Positions 46,538-56,960 of a stretch of 64,000 bases of DNA are shown piece by piece (the first letter of the stretch is position 1; every line of letters begins with the position of its first letter). The stretch is from contig NZ_KQ959486.1 of assembly GCF_001552785.1 (NCBI RefSeq), positions 1 through 64,000 of the forward strand. The letters are read 5' to 3'. The position numbers were made by a program, and so were the translations under genes. The stretch is from Atopobium deltae. GTDB taxonomy: Bacteria > Actinomycetota > Coriobacteriia > Coriobacteriales > Atopobiaceae. The notes beneath the pieces were generated by a model. It did no database searches. It was not told the DNA's origin and saw only the letters and a list, made by a program, of their open reading frames with translations.

Positions 46538-46852
46538 CTACATCAATCCCGGAATATTAAGACCGCCCGTCACGGCACTCATCTGCTGACTCGCAAGATC
46601 CTGCGCAGAATTCAGCGCATCGTTAACGGCAGCTAAAATCATGTCTTGCAGCAAATCGGTGTCCTCGGGATTAACCGCCTCGGGGTCAATCTGAATGGAC
46701 GTGATGCGCATGCCACCAGTCGCAGTCACCTTGACCATGCCGCCGCCCGCCGAAGACGAGACTTCCATGTCGCGGAGTTTCTCTTCCGTCTGCGCGAGCT
46801 GCTCCTGCATCTTGCGAGCCTGCTTCATCATTTGTGCCATATTCATGCCCAT
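46538..46852 (-). CDS. YbaB/EbfC nucleoid-associated protein
   Basis: The 104-residue DNA-binding protein starts MGMNMAQMMKQARKMQEQL and has the family GMVKVTATGGMRI and DLLQDMILAAVNDAL. It lies between dnaX and recR as in many bacteria. GGAAGGTTTTACC precedes the ATG. Confidence 0.93.
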   Translation of the reverse strand: MGMNMAQMMKQARKMQEQLAQTEEKLRDMEVSSSAGGGMVKVTATGGMRITSIQIDPEAVNPEDTDLLQDMILAAVNDALNSAQDLASQQMSAVTGGLNIPGLM

Positions 46853-47107
46853 GGTAAAACCTTCCTTACCGTTTTTTGTCAGTTATCACGCGCCACGCGG
46901 GCGCGCTTAATCTTTCGGCGCGCGCAACACTTCGTCCGTGCCGAGCGCAATCTTCATGCGATCGAATCACATGTTAGTGTACAAAATCGCAACAGCCAAC
47001 GTGCCCACAAAACCTTAGGCCCACGCAGATAGCACTCCAGCGGTGCAAAACACCCGTCTGCTGCACAACAGTCGTCTTCTGCGGAGGCTGCCCTTTGCAC
47101 TGCTTTA

Positions 47108-49357
47108 CTATGCCTGTTCACCTGCGGTTTCGCTTGTGCCCGCGCTTGCTGCTGATTGCTCGTCTGTATCAGCCATCTCATCATCATCGCTGGCCTGTTC
47201 GGGAGCTGTGCTCGTAAGCTTTACGCCAGGGCCAAAGACCTCTTCGAGCATGCTGAGAAGATCCTCGGGAACTTCACTTCTTACCGATGCTGCCGAGAAG
47301 GCCGATTCAGCAGAAACATTTCCTTTGGTGCTGCGCGTTGTACGCTTTTTCTTAACGGAAGCCTTTTGTGGTGCTTGTGGCACTCGCGCAGGTTCTGACT
47401 GCAACTGGGATGCGGGGTGTGAGGTTGGTGCGGCCACAGACATGGGAGCTGCTTCCGGCTCAGGCACTGGTTCCAGCTCAGGCGTTGATGCAGGAGCAGA
47501 AACCACATCTGGCTGCGAAGCCACAACTGGTTCTGGAGTCACGTTTACTTGCGGAGTTACTTCTAAGACGGGAGTTGATGGCACTGGAGCTACTGCCACC
47601 GCAGGCTGTGGAGTTGGAGCTGCATTAGCTTGTGGTGCCACTTGCGCCTGGGGAGCCTTGTTATCTTTTGAAATCTCCGTATATTCAAGACGGCGTTCCC
47701 CAACAATATCTCTTACAACTGTGCGTATTTGAGTCATGATCTCGGGTCGAGCAAGCATATTCATAGCAAAACGAGATCCTACAGGAAGACCAATATGCAG
47801 GGTTTCTCCATCATCAGATAAAAGCTGCGCATGCATAAGCAGAGAACTTCTTGCTGCTTGAGATTGACGCAAAGCATCCATGATGGTTTGCCAGGTTTGG
47901 CTTAATTTTTCTGAGGGCGCTGCAGGCGCTGGTATAGATACTGCAGGCGCAGGTACATGCATTGGAGCTTCCGTTGGAGCTGGAACTGTAGGCCTAGCCG
48001 CAAGAGCTGGGACGGAGCCCGCCTTTGGTGCCGTCGCTGCAGGCGCCTCCATAGTCGTAACCGCAGACGTTACAGGCGCTTCCATAGTCGTAACCGCAGA
48101 CGTTACAGGCGCGGACTCCGTGGTCGCAGACGCCACCGTAACCCCCGCAGCAAGTTTTTGCTCCAGCTGCGTCACGCGCTCAGCCAAGGCTTCAAGCGTA
48201 AGGTCCGTCTCGGGGCGCGACAAACGGGTAAACGTGGTTTCAAGCACGAGGCGCGGGTAAGTTGACGTACGCATTTGTGCCATTGCGCTGCCTAGCTCAT
48301 CCAAAATGCGTGCAATGCGATCACTGGTAGCAGCACTGGCACTCGCGCTCTGGTCGCCACCGCTGTCGCCGCCTCCACAACCGTTGATCTTCTCGAAAGC
48401 AGCAACTTCCTCCGAAAGCTTTGCCAACTCATCCTGCGTCAAGGGTACAAATTCACTCGGATTGGCGCCAAGCGCGCAAATATACAAATCGCGCATGTGC
48501 GCCGCAAGATCCTTGGTAAATTGCGTGATGTCGCAGCCATCTTCCACCGCCTGTGCTATGAAAGAAAAGAGTTTCACTACGTCACGCTGTGCCAACGCGA
48601 GCGTTGCCTGCGAAAGTTGCGTGGACGCCGTAGCGCCAAGCATATCTTGGGCATTCTCGGCAGAAATACTTCCTGCACCAAAGACCGAAAGCTGCTCGAG
48701 CATCGAAACAGCATCGCGCAAGCCACCGTGGGCATACTGCGCCACCAGCTCAAGGGCCTGCTGAGTGTAGCTAAAATGCTCAGCATCGCAAATCTGAGCG
48801 AGGCGCTTGACGATGTCCTCGGCCGCGATGGAGCGAAAATCAAAACGCTGGACGCGCGACAAAACCGTCGCAAGAATTTTTTGTGGATCGGTTGTACACA
48901 AAATAAAAATAACGTGCGCAGGTGGCTCTTCGAGGGTCTTGAGCAGGGCATTAAAGGCCTGCGTAGTGAGCATGTGAACTTCATCGATGATGTATACCTT
49001 GTAGCGGCCCTTAATGGGGGCATAGCTCACGTTGTTAATAATTTCGTCGCGAATGGCGTCAACACCCGTGCGCGATGCAGCGTCGAGCTCATACACATCG
49101 GGGTGATTGCCTGCAGCAACAAGCTGACACTCCTTGCACGCGCCATCAGGAAGGCCCTCGTGCGGGGTCGAGCAGAGCAACGCTTTTGCTAAAATGCGGG
49201 CGAGGGTGGTTTTACCCGTACCGCGCGGGCCACAAAAAAGATAGGCATGTCCCACATGATGATCGCGGACAGCCTGCGTCAGGGTAGTAACAACGTGATG
49301 TTGGCCAACAACATCATCAAATGTTTGCGGACGATACTTGGTATATAACGATTCCAT
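47108..49357 (-). CDS. dnaX: DNA polymerase III gamma/tau subunit
   Basis: The 749-residue clamp-loader subunit has Walker A CGPRGTGKTTLAR, a zinc-binding module (CKECQLV), Walker B YIIDEVHMLTTQAFNALLKT and EEPPAHVIFILCTTD. After about residue 370 a long Pro/Ala/Val-rich linker (MEAPVTSAVTT repeats, APVPSTPVLEV) separates the ATPase core from tau-like C-terminal domains. A short frameshift signal for a gamma form was not clear. The gene heads dnaX-ybaB-recR. Confidence 0.95.
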   Translation of the reverse strand: MESLYTKYRPQTFDDVVGQHHVVTTLTQAVRDHHVGHAYLFCGPRGTGKTTLARILAKALLCSTPHEGLPDGACKECQLVAAGNHPDVYELDAASRTGVDAIRDEIINNVSYAPIKGRYKVYIIDEVHMLTTQAFNALLKTLEEPPAHVIFILCTTDPQKILATVLSRVQRFDFRSIAAEDIVKRLAQICDAEHFSYTQQALELVAQYAHGGLRDAVSMLEQLSVFGAGSISAENAQDMLGATASTQLSQATLALAQRDVVKLFSFIAQAVEDGCDITQFTKDLAAHMRDLYICALGANPSEFVPLTQDELAKLSEEVAAFEKINGCGGGDSGGDQSASASAATSDRIARILDELGSAMAQMRTSTYPRLVLETTFTRLSRPETDLTLEALAERVTQLEQKLAAGVTVASATTESAPVTSAVTTMEAPVTSAVTTMEAPAATAPKAGSVPALAARPTVPAPTEAPMHVPAPAVSIPAPAAPSEKLSQTWQTIMDALRQSQAARSSLLMHAQLLSDDGETLHIGLPVGSRFAMNMLARPEIMTQIRTVVRDIVGERRLEYTEISKDNKAPQAQVAPQANAAPTPQPAVAVAPVPSTPVLEVTPQVNVTPEPVVASQPDVVSAPASTPELEPVPEPEAAPMSVAAPTSHPASQLQSEPARVPQAPQKASVKKKRTTRSTKGNVSAESAFSAASVRSEVPEDLLSMLEEVFGPGVKLTSTAPEQASDDDEMADTDEQSAASAGTSETAGEQA
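48048..48113. repeat. Two 33-bp tandem repeats in the dnaX linker
   Basis: 48048-48080 and 48081-48113 are almost identical and encode MEAPVTSAVTT twice. The repeat lengthens the flexible linker without shifting frame. Confidence 0.9.
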
Positions 49358-49393
49358 ACGCCTATTCCTTCAAGCTTGCATAAGATGTCCTCA

Positions 49394-50254
49394 TTATACC
49401 CGCTTGTCGGTGGCCTCGCCTTGTGACGTCTGCGCTGCTTGCTGTTGCTTGCGCTGAGCTCTAACGCGAGCGCGCTCTTTTAAAATGATGCGACGCAGCT
49501 CAGGCGCGCGCTTGGGATCCATCGCAGGAACGCCTTCCAAGCGATTGGGCAAACCCATGCTCAGATACTTTGCCAAACCCATTGTGTGATACGGCAACAC
49601 ATCCAAGCCGACGACATTATCCCACGCCGCAATAATGCGCCCAATGCCTTTCAGCTCTTCTTCCTGATCGGTAATACCTGGCACCGAAACGTGGCGAATA
49701 AGCACAGGAATACCACGGCGCGCCAGCTCATCGCCAAAGGCCAGAGGATCCTCTTGAGGCTGCAAACATAAGTCGTAATGCCCTTTTGGATCGGAATGCT
49801 TAATATCTAACAGCACCAGATCGCAATTATCGAGTAAACGAGCAATGCTCGCCTGACGAGAAGGGCTCCCTTTCCCAAAGGTAATCCCCGAGCTATCAAG
49901 ACAGGTGTGAATACACCCTTTTGGGTCGTTATGCGCCGCCCAAAACAAATCCGCGACAAAATCAGCCTGCATCAGTGGCTCACCACCACTGACAGTAATG
50001 CCGCCCGACGCATAAAAGGGACGGTTGCGGTTGAACTTCTTTATAAGCTCCCCCACCGTCACCTGGGTTCCAGCATTATACGCCCAGGTATCGGGATTAT
50101 GACAGTATGCACAACGCATAGGACAGCCCTGTGTAAAGACCACCATACGGCAGCCAGGACCATCTACCGTGCCAAATGACTCGATAGAATGGACCCGCCC
50201 ACGATGTGTGAGCGGGTCTGCTACTTGTGCTGCGCCTGGTTTCTCAGACATCAT
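49394..50254 (-). CDS. pflA: Pyruvate formate-lyase activating enzyme
   Basis: The 286-residue radical SAM enzyme installs the glycyl radical on PFL. It has the cluster motif with Cys44, Cys48, Cys51 (GCPMRCAYCHNPDTW), the SAM-site GGITVSGGEPLMQ and GTVDGPGCRMVVFTQGC. The C-terminus is longer and Lys/Arg/Gln-rich. It is downstream of the split PFL genes in the same direction. Confidence 0.94.
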   Translation of the reverse strand: MMSEKPGAAQVADPLTHRGRVHSIESFGTVDGPGCRMVVFTQGCPMRCAYCHNPDTWAYNAGTQVTVGELIKKFNRNRPFYASGGITVSGGEPLMQADFVADLFWAAHNDPKGCIHTCLDSSGITFGKGSPSRQASIARLLDNCDLVLLDIKHSDPKGHYDLCLQPQEDPLAFGDELARRGIPVLIRHVSVPGITDQEEELKGIGRIIAAWDNVVGLDVLPYHTMGLAKYLSMGLPNRLEGVPAMDPKRAPELRRIILKERARVRAQRKQQQAAQTSQGEATDKRV

Positions 50255-50361
50255 TCACAAATTCTTTCTTACAAGATTACGAGATCTTTTTTACACTCAC
50301 AAAATCTTTCGCGTAAGCTTGTACGCGCATGCTTGCAAGCTACAAGATTACGAGATCTGCT

Positions 50362-50613
50362 CTACATGCCTTCGTGGAAGGTACGGGAGATAACGTCGTC
50401 CTGCTGCTTCTTGGTCAGCGAGTTAAACTTCACGGCATAACCCGAAACACGGATGGTGAGCTGTGGGTACTTCTCGGGGTGAGCCTGAGCGTCAAGCAGG
50501 GTGTCCTTGGTAAAGACGTTGACGTTGAGGTGATGTCCGCCCTCGGCAGCATAACCGTCGAGCATATTCACGAGATTATCTACCTGCGTGGGGGCAATTT
50601 CGGATGTCTTCAT
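50362..50613 (-). CDS. grcA: Stand-alone glycyl-radical domain of PFL
   Basis: The 83-residue protein contains [20 protein letters not shown] and the radical loop [13 protein letters not shown] with radical Gly58, matching the last 75 residues of E. coli PflB and GrcA/YfiD. The neighbouring pflB lacks this region, so the two proteins must combine to give an active enzyme; PflA would activate Gly58. Downstream of pflB by 139 bp, with GAAGGGATTAACC before the ATG. Confidence 0.93.
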   Translation of the reverse strand: MKTSEIAPTQVDNLVNMLDGYAAEGGHHLNVNVFTKDTLLDAQAHPEKYPQLTIRVSGYAVKFNSLTKKQQDDVISRTFHEGM

Positions 50614-50636
50614 GGTTAATCCCTTCTAGAACACAC

Positions 50637-50697
50637 TACGTACTTTTACTACTACGTGCTTTTACACTGTGCACTTTTGTACTTACGTGCTTTTATT
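50637..50697. repeat. Short ACGTGCTTTTA repeats between pflB and grcA
   Basis: ACGTACTTTTACT, ACGTGCTTTTACA, GTGCACTTTTGTA and ACGTGCTTTTATT follow each other. They lie directly downstream of the GC-rich hairpin in the message. Confidence 0.55.
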
Positions 50698-50700
50698 ACT

Positions 50701-50745
50701 GCGCACGGCGCGGCGCCTAGCGAGCGCCGCAACCGCGCCATGCGC
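50701..50745 (-). promoter_or_regulatory. Strong hairpin in the pflB-grcA intercistronic region
   Basis: GCGCA-x-GGCGCGG pairs with CCGCGCC-x-TGCGC, about 12 bp with one interior mismatch and an inner GCGC stem. There is no T-run, so it may stabilise or process the mRNA or partly terminate it and so set the pflB:grcA ratio. It begins a few bases after the pflB stop. Confidence 0.6.
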
Positions 50746-50752
50746 CTTATTG

Positions 50753-52879
<2,127 letters not shown>

Positions 52880-52936
52880 TACGTCACTCTCCTTTAAAGG
52901 GTATCGCTCGGTATCTTAAGGATATCCGAGTTGCCT

Positions 52937-52989
52937 TGTATGTATACAGGAGAATCGTATTATTTTGGGTAAATGTTACTAAATTAGTA
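52937..52989. promoter_or_regulatory. Palindromes in the pflB upstream region
   Basis: TGTATGTATACA (52937-52948) and TACTAAATTAGTA (52977-52989) lie 58 and 98 bp upstream of pflB. Neither matches an FNR (TTGAT-N4-ATCAA) or Rex site. A regulator is unknown. The rest of the 296-bp gap shows no gene. Confidence 0.4.
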
Positions 52990-53175
52990 GGATATGACTA
53001 TCAAAGCATGGTCATTTTTGCGCGGCACATAAGGCGCGGCTGGTTTTTTTGTAGCGACAGCACCGAGAGCAACTGGTTTTACACGCACCGTTTACGGATG
53101 CCGCCACCTTTTTTTGTAGCACACAGTGAGGCGGCTAGACAGTAAAATGTGTAAAAAACAGAGATTGGAAAAGTA

Positions 53176-53406
53176 ATGGTAATGAATGCCGATAAGAACA
53201 ACACAATGGACAACAACACGGCCACCAAAATGAACGCCGATATGTGCAGCGACATAACTACCGAGAATTTCATGAAGAAGCACGGCATTTCTGACGCTGA
53301 TCTTGAGCGGATGGCAGCTCCTTATGAAGAAGGGGAGGGGGTTGATCTTGATCCAGAAGGCGTGGTATATGTCGGATCGCATCTTGAGACCGTAGAAAAA
53401 CAGTAG
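53176..53406 (+). CDS. Small hypothetical acidic protein
   Basis: The 76-residue protein begins MVMNADKNNTMDNN and has HGISDADLERMAAPYEEGEG and EGVVYVGSHLETVEK. GGAAAAG lies close to the ATG; ATG 53182 is possible. The sequence resembles the N-terminal part of some small antitoxin-like proteins, but the DNA-binding part is missing, so the match is not secure. Confidence 0.45.
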   Translation: MVMNADKNNTMDNNTATKMNADMCSDITTENFMKKHGISDADLERMAAPYEEGEGVDLDPEGVVYVGSHLETVEKQ

Positions 53407-53493
53407 TGCAGCAAAACCAATTCTGGCTGAAGCTAATCTTGGCTGATACCAGCTCGGGCTGAGGCCAATCTCGCAGCCAGCCCCTAACTAAGT

Positions 53494-54150
53494 CTACTCC
53501 TGTGAAACCTTCTTTTTATTGAGGTACGAACGAAGGATTCCCACAGCCGTCGGCACCAACGAGACCAACACAATGCCAATGATCAAAAACTCAAAATGTT
53601 GCTGCACAAAGGGAATGCCTCCGAAGAAGTATCCTAGCAAAATGAAGATCGTTGACCAGGTAATACCACCCAAAATGTTGTAGATCACAAAGCTGCGCCA
53701 GTGCATACCACCCATGCCTGCAATAAAGGGCACAAAGGTGCGGATAAAGGGGAAGAAACGTCCCAAAAAGATGGCGAGATGCCCCCACTTTTCCAAAAAT
53801 GCTTCGCTCTTTTGAATGTGCTCGGGCGTCATCGCTTTGACTTTGCCCGACTCAACAATTTTGCGTCCAAAAAAGTGACCAATCATAAAGTTGCATTGGT
53901 CACCTACAATGGCAGCAATCCACACCAGCGCCAGCAACACGATGATGTTAAACCCACCATCAGCTGCAAAAAACCCTGCTGCAAAGAGCAGTGAGTCGCC
54001 TGGCAAAAAGGGAAAGAATACAACCGCTGTCTCGATAAAGACAATGAGAAAGACGAAGCCATATGCAAATAACGGACCTGCTGCAATAGCGCCTGCAATA
54101 GCAGAGCGAGGATCTTTGAGCAGGTGGATTATGTACTCTACAAAATTCAA
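53494..54150 (-). CDS. DedA-family membrane protein
   Basis: The protein (about 218 residues) has four to six membrane segments and DedA motifs FLPGDSLLFAAGFFAA, GDQCNFMIGHFFGRK, EKWGHLAIFLGRFFPFIRTF. The family works in lipid turnover and envelope homeostasis, probably as a lipid flippase. The ATG at 54159 has AAAGG directly against it; a TTG nine bases later has better spacing and was chosen. Longer starts read through unrelated sequence. Confidence 0.88.
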   Translation of the reverse strand: MNFVEYIIHLLKDPRSAIAGAIAAGPLFAYGFVFLIVFIETAVVFFPFLPGDSLLFAAGFFAADGGFNIIVLLALVWIAAIVGDQCNFMIGHFFGRKIVESGKVKAMTPEHIQKSEAFLEKWGHLAIFLGRFFPFIRTFVPFIAGMGGMHWRSFVIYNILGGITWSTIFILLGYFFGGIPFVQQHFEFLIIGIVLVSLVPTAVGILRSYLNKKKVSQE

Positions 54151-54262
54151 GGTAAACATCCTTTGCGTGTTTAAAGTGCATGCTAGTAGCCAGCCATGCC
54201 TATGCACGCTGACGTGTGCCAGCTCACGCAAAAGCCCCTAGCACATACACTCGCATATACAT

Positions 54263-54371
54263 AAGTGCACCCAGTGGGAACGGACGCCCGCCAGAGGCTC
54301 CTTATGGCTGCTGCCTCCCGGCCCTGACCAGGTTCGGAACATGTCGTCGCCCGCACCCACTGGGTGCACTT
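54263..54371 (-). ncRNA. ffs: Signal recognition particle RNA (small 4.5S type)
   Basis: On the minus strand AAGTGCACCCAGTGGG and CCCACTGGGTGCACTT close a long stem, and the tip holds CCTGGTCAGGGCCGGGAGGC AGCAGCC with the asymmetric SRP54-binding loop and a GNRA (GGGA) tetraloop. About 109 nt, with no Alu domain. Confidence 0.95.
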
Positions 54372-54379
54372 GCCTTAGT

Positions 54380-54385
54380 AGTATA
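54380..54385 (-). promoter_or_regulatory. -10 element (TATACT) of the SRP RNA
   Basis: TATACT on the minus strand lies 9 bp before the RNA 5' end, as expected for a start at 54371. The -35 region (around GACGAA) is poor. Confidence 0.55.
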
Positions 54386-54512
54386 TGTGCTTCGTCGTAA
54401 GAACGCGGCGAGGCGCTTAAAAAATTCCGTATTTTATAAAAACTCCTATAAAGGCGTACAGGATGACCACATTACCAAAGGATCATCACGCTTGACAGGT
54501 ACGTCATCACAA

Positions 54513-54539
54513 AGAAGAGGGTCGATTGCTCGACCCTCT
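54513..54539 (-). terminator. Terminator after the surface-protein remnant
   Basis: AGAGGGTCGA and TCGACCCTCT form a perfect 10-bp stem with a 4-base loop, followed by TCTTTG on the minus strand. The T-run is short. Confidence 0.75.
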
Positions 54540-54608
54540 TCCCTATTCACATAAGGCGTCATGTAACTACCCCATGTTGCATTCAAGTATTGTTTGCTCA
54601 AGTGTTGT

Positions 54609-55668
54609 TTACTCAGCGCGCTTGGTGCACTTGGTTATCCGTGCTGCCAGTGTGGCAACAATACCAGTGAGGCCAAAATCGAATCCAGCAACAGAAGTAA
54701 CATCTGCAGTCCTTGGAAGCGTCTTTGGCGCAACCTTGGGGACTACTGGCTTGATTGGCGTCGTTTGACCAGGCTTTTCTGGAACAGACGGCGTCTGAGA
54801 ACCAGGCTGCTCAGGTACAGGAGTCTTCACTACAGACAGCTTTTTGTTATAGGAGCAGGCAGCAGCTTGTCGGTAGTCGTTACGGTAATGGGGCCTACAA
54901 CATCTTTGTCAGGAGTGAGGAAGATGCTACCCGTCTTGTCGTTGAACTCCGCAGGGATGTCCTTACCATTTTTGTCTTTGGCAGTAACCTTCGTGTCGGA
55001 ATTCTTATTTGCAACGATAATACCAGTGTCTTGTTTGCCTTCGCCAGGAACAATCTCTTTGGGCGTGCCCGAGAAGGTCGGCTGAGCAGGGACAGGAGCT
55101 ACAGGCACAAAGTTTGCTTGTGCTTGCAAGTCAGCAGAAACCGTGCAGGTCTTCGGGTCAATAGCTGCGCCGTCTGCCTTGTTGGTCCAACCAGATGCTG
55201 TGTGCTTAGCGTCTGCGGTAGCGGCCACAAGATCGGTGACAGCAGATAACTTGTGCCTTTCTTTACCCAGAACGAAAGTCCTTGTCCTGCTGTTTTGTTT
55301 TCGAGCTTACCGTTTTTGCCAGCAGAAAGTACGACAGATACGTGCTTGTCAGAAGGCTTGTTAGGAGAGTCTTTCTTGTCGACGATGGTCTCATCTGCCC
55401 AGTTCACGAAGATTGCATTAGCGGCAAGTGCTTCCGTAATAACCAGGTCATCGGAAATCTTTGCTCCCGTGGCGTTGTTCGCCCAATTTTTGAGCACATA
55501 TTTTTCGTTTGGAGTGACTTTCACTTTTGCCGCAACCTCAGAAAACTTAATATTTTTATCCTTGCGGACCCAGTACTCAGTCGTTGGGCTTGCAGCATCC
55601 TTGCTGGTTACTGTTCCGTTTGCATCTTTTGCACGAAGGGTGACAAGAACGTGCTTGGTGCTAATCAT
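54609..55668 (-). pseudogene. Frameshifted LPXTG-type surface protein
   Basis: Three minus-strand frames join into one decayed gene. The first (55668 down to about 55240) holds two beta-rich repeats (KHVLVTLRAKDANGTVTSKD; WVRKDKNIKFSEVAAKVKV). The second (to about 54840) continues with AATADAKHTASGWTNKADGA and DKNGKDIPAEFNDKTG. The third carries a Pro-rich stalk (PVPEQPGSQTPSVPEKPG) and the sortase signal LPRTAD, a hydrophobic segment and a basic tail. Indels lie near 55240 and in an A-run near 54843. The N-terminus and signal peptide are missing, replaced by transposase DNA. Confidence 0.85.
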
Positions 55669-55689
55669 ATTGGAAATGTTGATTGAATC

Positions 55690-56102
55690 TGTTCTTAACG
55701 AGATTATGGATAGTCAAACTCAAGAGATCTGCAAGCGTAACAAGACCGTTAGAAATGGCTACAGGCAACGCAGGCTTATAACGACTGCTGGAAATATAAC
55801 CTTGCGTGTCCCAAGGCTCAGACAAGGCAACTTTTCCCACAAGGCATCTTTGCGCGCTACAGCAAAGTAAATAAAGCTGTTGTGGCTGCAGTAAGCGAGA
55901 TGTATGAGAAGGGCTTGTCAACACGAAAGATCAAAAAGGTAGCTCAAAAACTTGGTATAGAAGTCTTTGTGATATTGAGTACCCATATTTGTTTTTAGAT
56001 GAAGCAAAGAAAGAACAACAAATGAAGAGACTTACAAGCAAGCTCGATTGCTCGTACAAACAGCACTCAGTCTAGCAGACGCAGAAGAAAAGGCGGCATA
56101 AT
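55690..56102 (+). pseudogene. Remnant of an IS256-family (Mutator) transposase
   Basis: Plus-strand pieces in several frames match IS256 transposases: NKTVRNGYRQRRLITTAGNI and LRVPRLRQG, then FPQGIFARYSKVNKAVVAAV and SEMYEKGLSTRKIKKVAQKL one frame over (shift near 55833), then DIEYPYLFLDEAKKEQQ in a third. Catalytic residues and most of the protein are missing. Terminal inverted repeats are not evident. It abuts the truncated start of the surface-protein pseudogene. Confidence 0.8.
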
Positions 56103-56203
56103 GGTATAATGCAGAAAAATAAATTCAGGCATTTGGCTGTGCCGAATAGGGCCAAACACCAACTTTTTCTACACTACCGTTAGTTTCATATCGCAGAGGA
56201 TTC

Positions 56204-56875
56204 ATGATGAGTCAAGCACGCATTACCAGCACCACGCACTTTGATGAGCGCCTTTTTGAAGAGTACTTCGCCGCAAAAGATCGCCCTCTTAATCGGCGCG
56301 ATGCATTGGTATTTGGCATAGGCGTAGGAATACTTTTTGGTATTTGGTTTTGGGCCGCTGTGCTCTATAACTTCAATCTGAATGCGCTTGGCTGGGTTTT
56401 TGGTATTATCTGCGGAGCCTTTTTTGTAGTAAGCCTCGTTGAGGCATGGACGGGCGCCACCATCTTTTGGCCCCGCCGCCTGTGGACAAAGACGTACCAG
56501 CGCTTTTTTATGCGCCATGGTGCTGACTGCTCTTTGCCACGCCCTTGGTCATGCACGCTACGTAGCTATGTCGCACCGAATTCGGTTGAGATGAGCTATC
56601 TTGCTGGCGATGCTAGCCATGTCGTGCTTTCGCAATCCTATAAAAAATTTGAGCGCATTATGGTGACCAAACACCTGATCGTTTTGATCACGCGTTTTGA
56701 TCTGGGGAACCCTTTTTCCTTGCGGAGCCGCAGCCCCTACCCCGACAAACTTATGGATCGAGAACTCACTGAGGATGCTATTTTTTGTCGTGGCAATATC
56801 ACCGATATGCAGGGCAAACCTATGAGTGATGAAGACTTCATCAACTATGTGGGGCGCAAGATTATGCGACGTTAA
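56204..56875 (+). CDS. Hypothetical membrane protein, YcxB-like
   Basis: The 223-residue protein has two adjacent membrane segments (VFGIGVGILFGIWFWAAVLY and LGWVFGIICGAFFVVSLV) near residues 38-85, then a soluble domain with VEMSYLAGDASHVVLSQSYK, ERIMVTKHLIVLITRF. The layout fits YcxB-like proteins, but the similarity is general. AGAGGATTC precedes ATGATG. Function unknown. Confidence 0.7.
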   Translation: MMSQARITSTTHFDERLFEEYFAAKDRPLNRRDALVFGIGVGILFGIWFWAAVLYNFNLNALGWVFGIICGAFFVVSLVEAWTGATIFWPRRLWTKTYQRFFMRHGADCSLPRPWSCTLRSYVAPNSVEMSYLAGDASHVVLSQSYKKFERIMVTKHLIVLITRFDLGNPFSLRSRSPYPDKLMDRELTEDAIFCRGNITDMQGKPMSDEDFINYVGRKIMRR

Positions 56876-56960
56876 TTGCTAGTGTTGGCGCTAGTGGCGG
56901 CGCAGCAATGCGCGAGCGCGGCACGACAATGATATCAAGCCGCGCCCAGTGGACCAACTA

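Noticed and set aside
47330-47360. Programmed frameshift in dnaX
   Set aside because: An AAGAAAAAGCG run exists but no A-AAA-AAG site with a clear downstream hairpin; a gamma form is not supported.
50701-50745. Hairpin between pflB and grcA called as a rho-independent terminator
   Set aside because: No T-run follows on the minus strand, and the next gene must be expressed with pflB.
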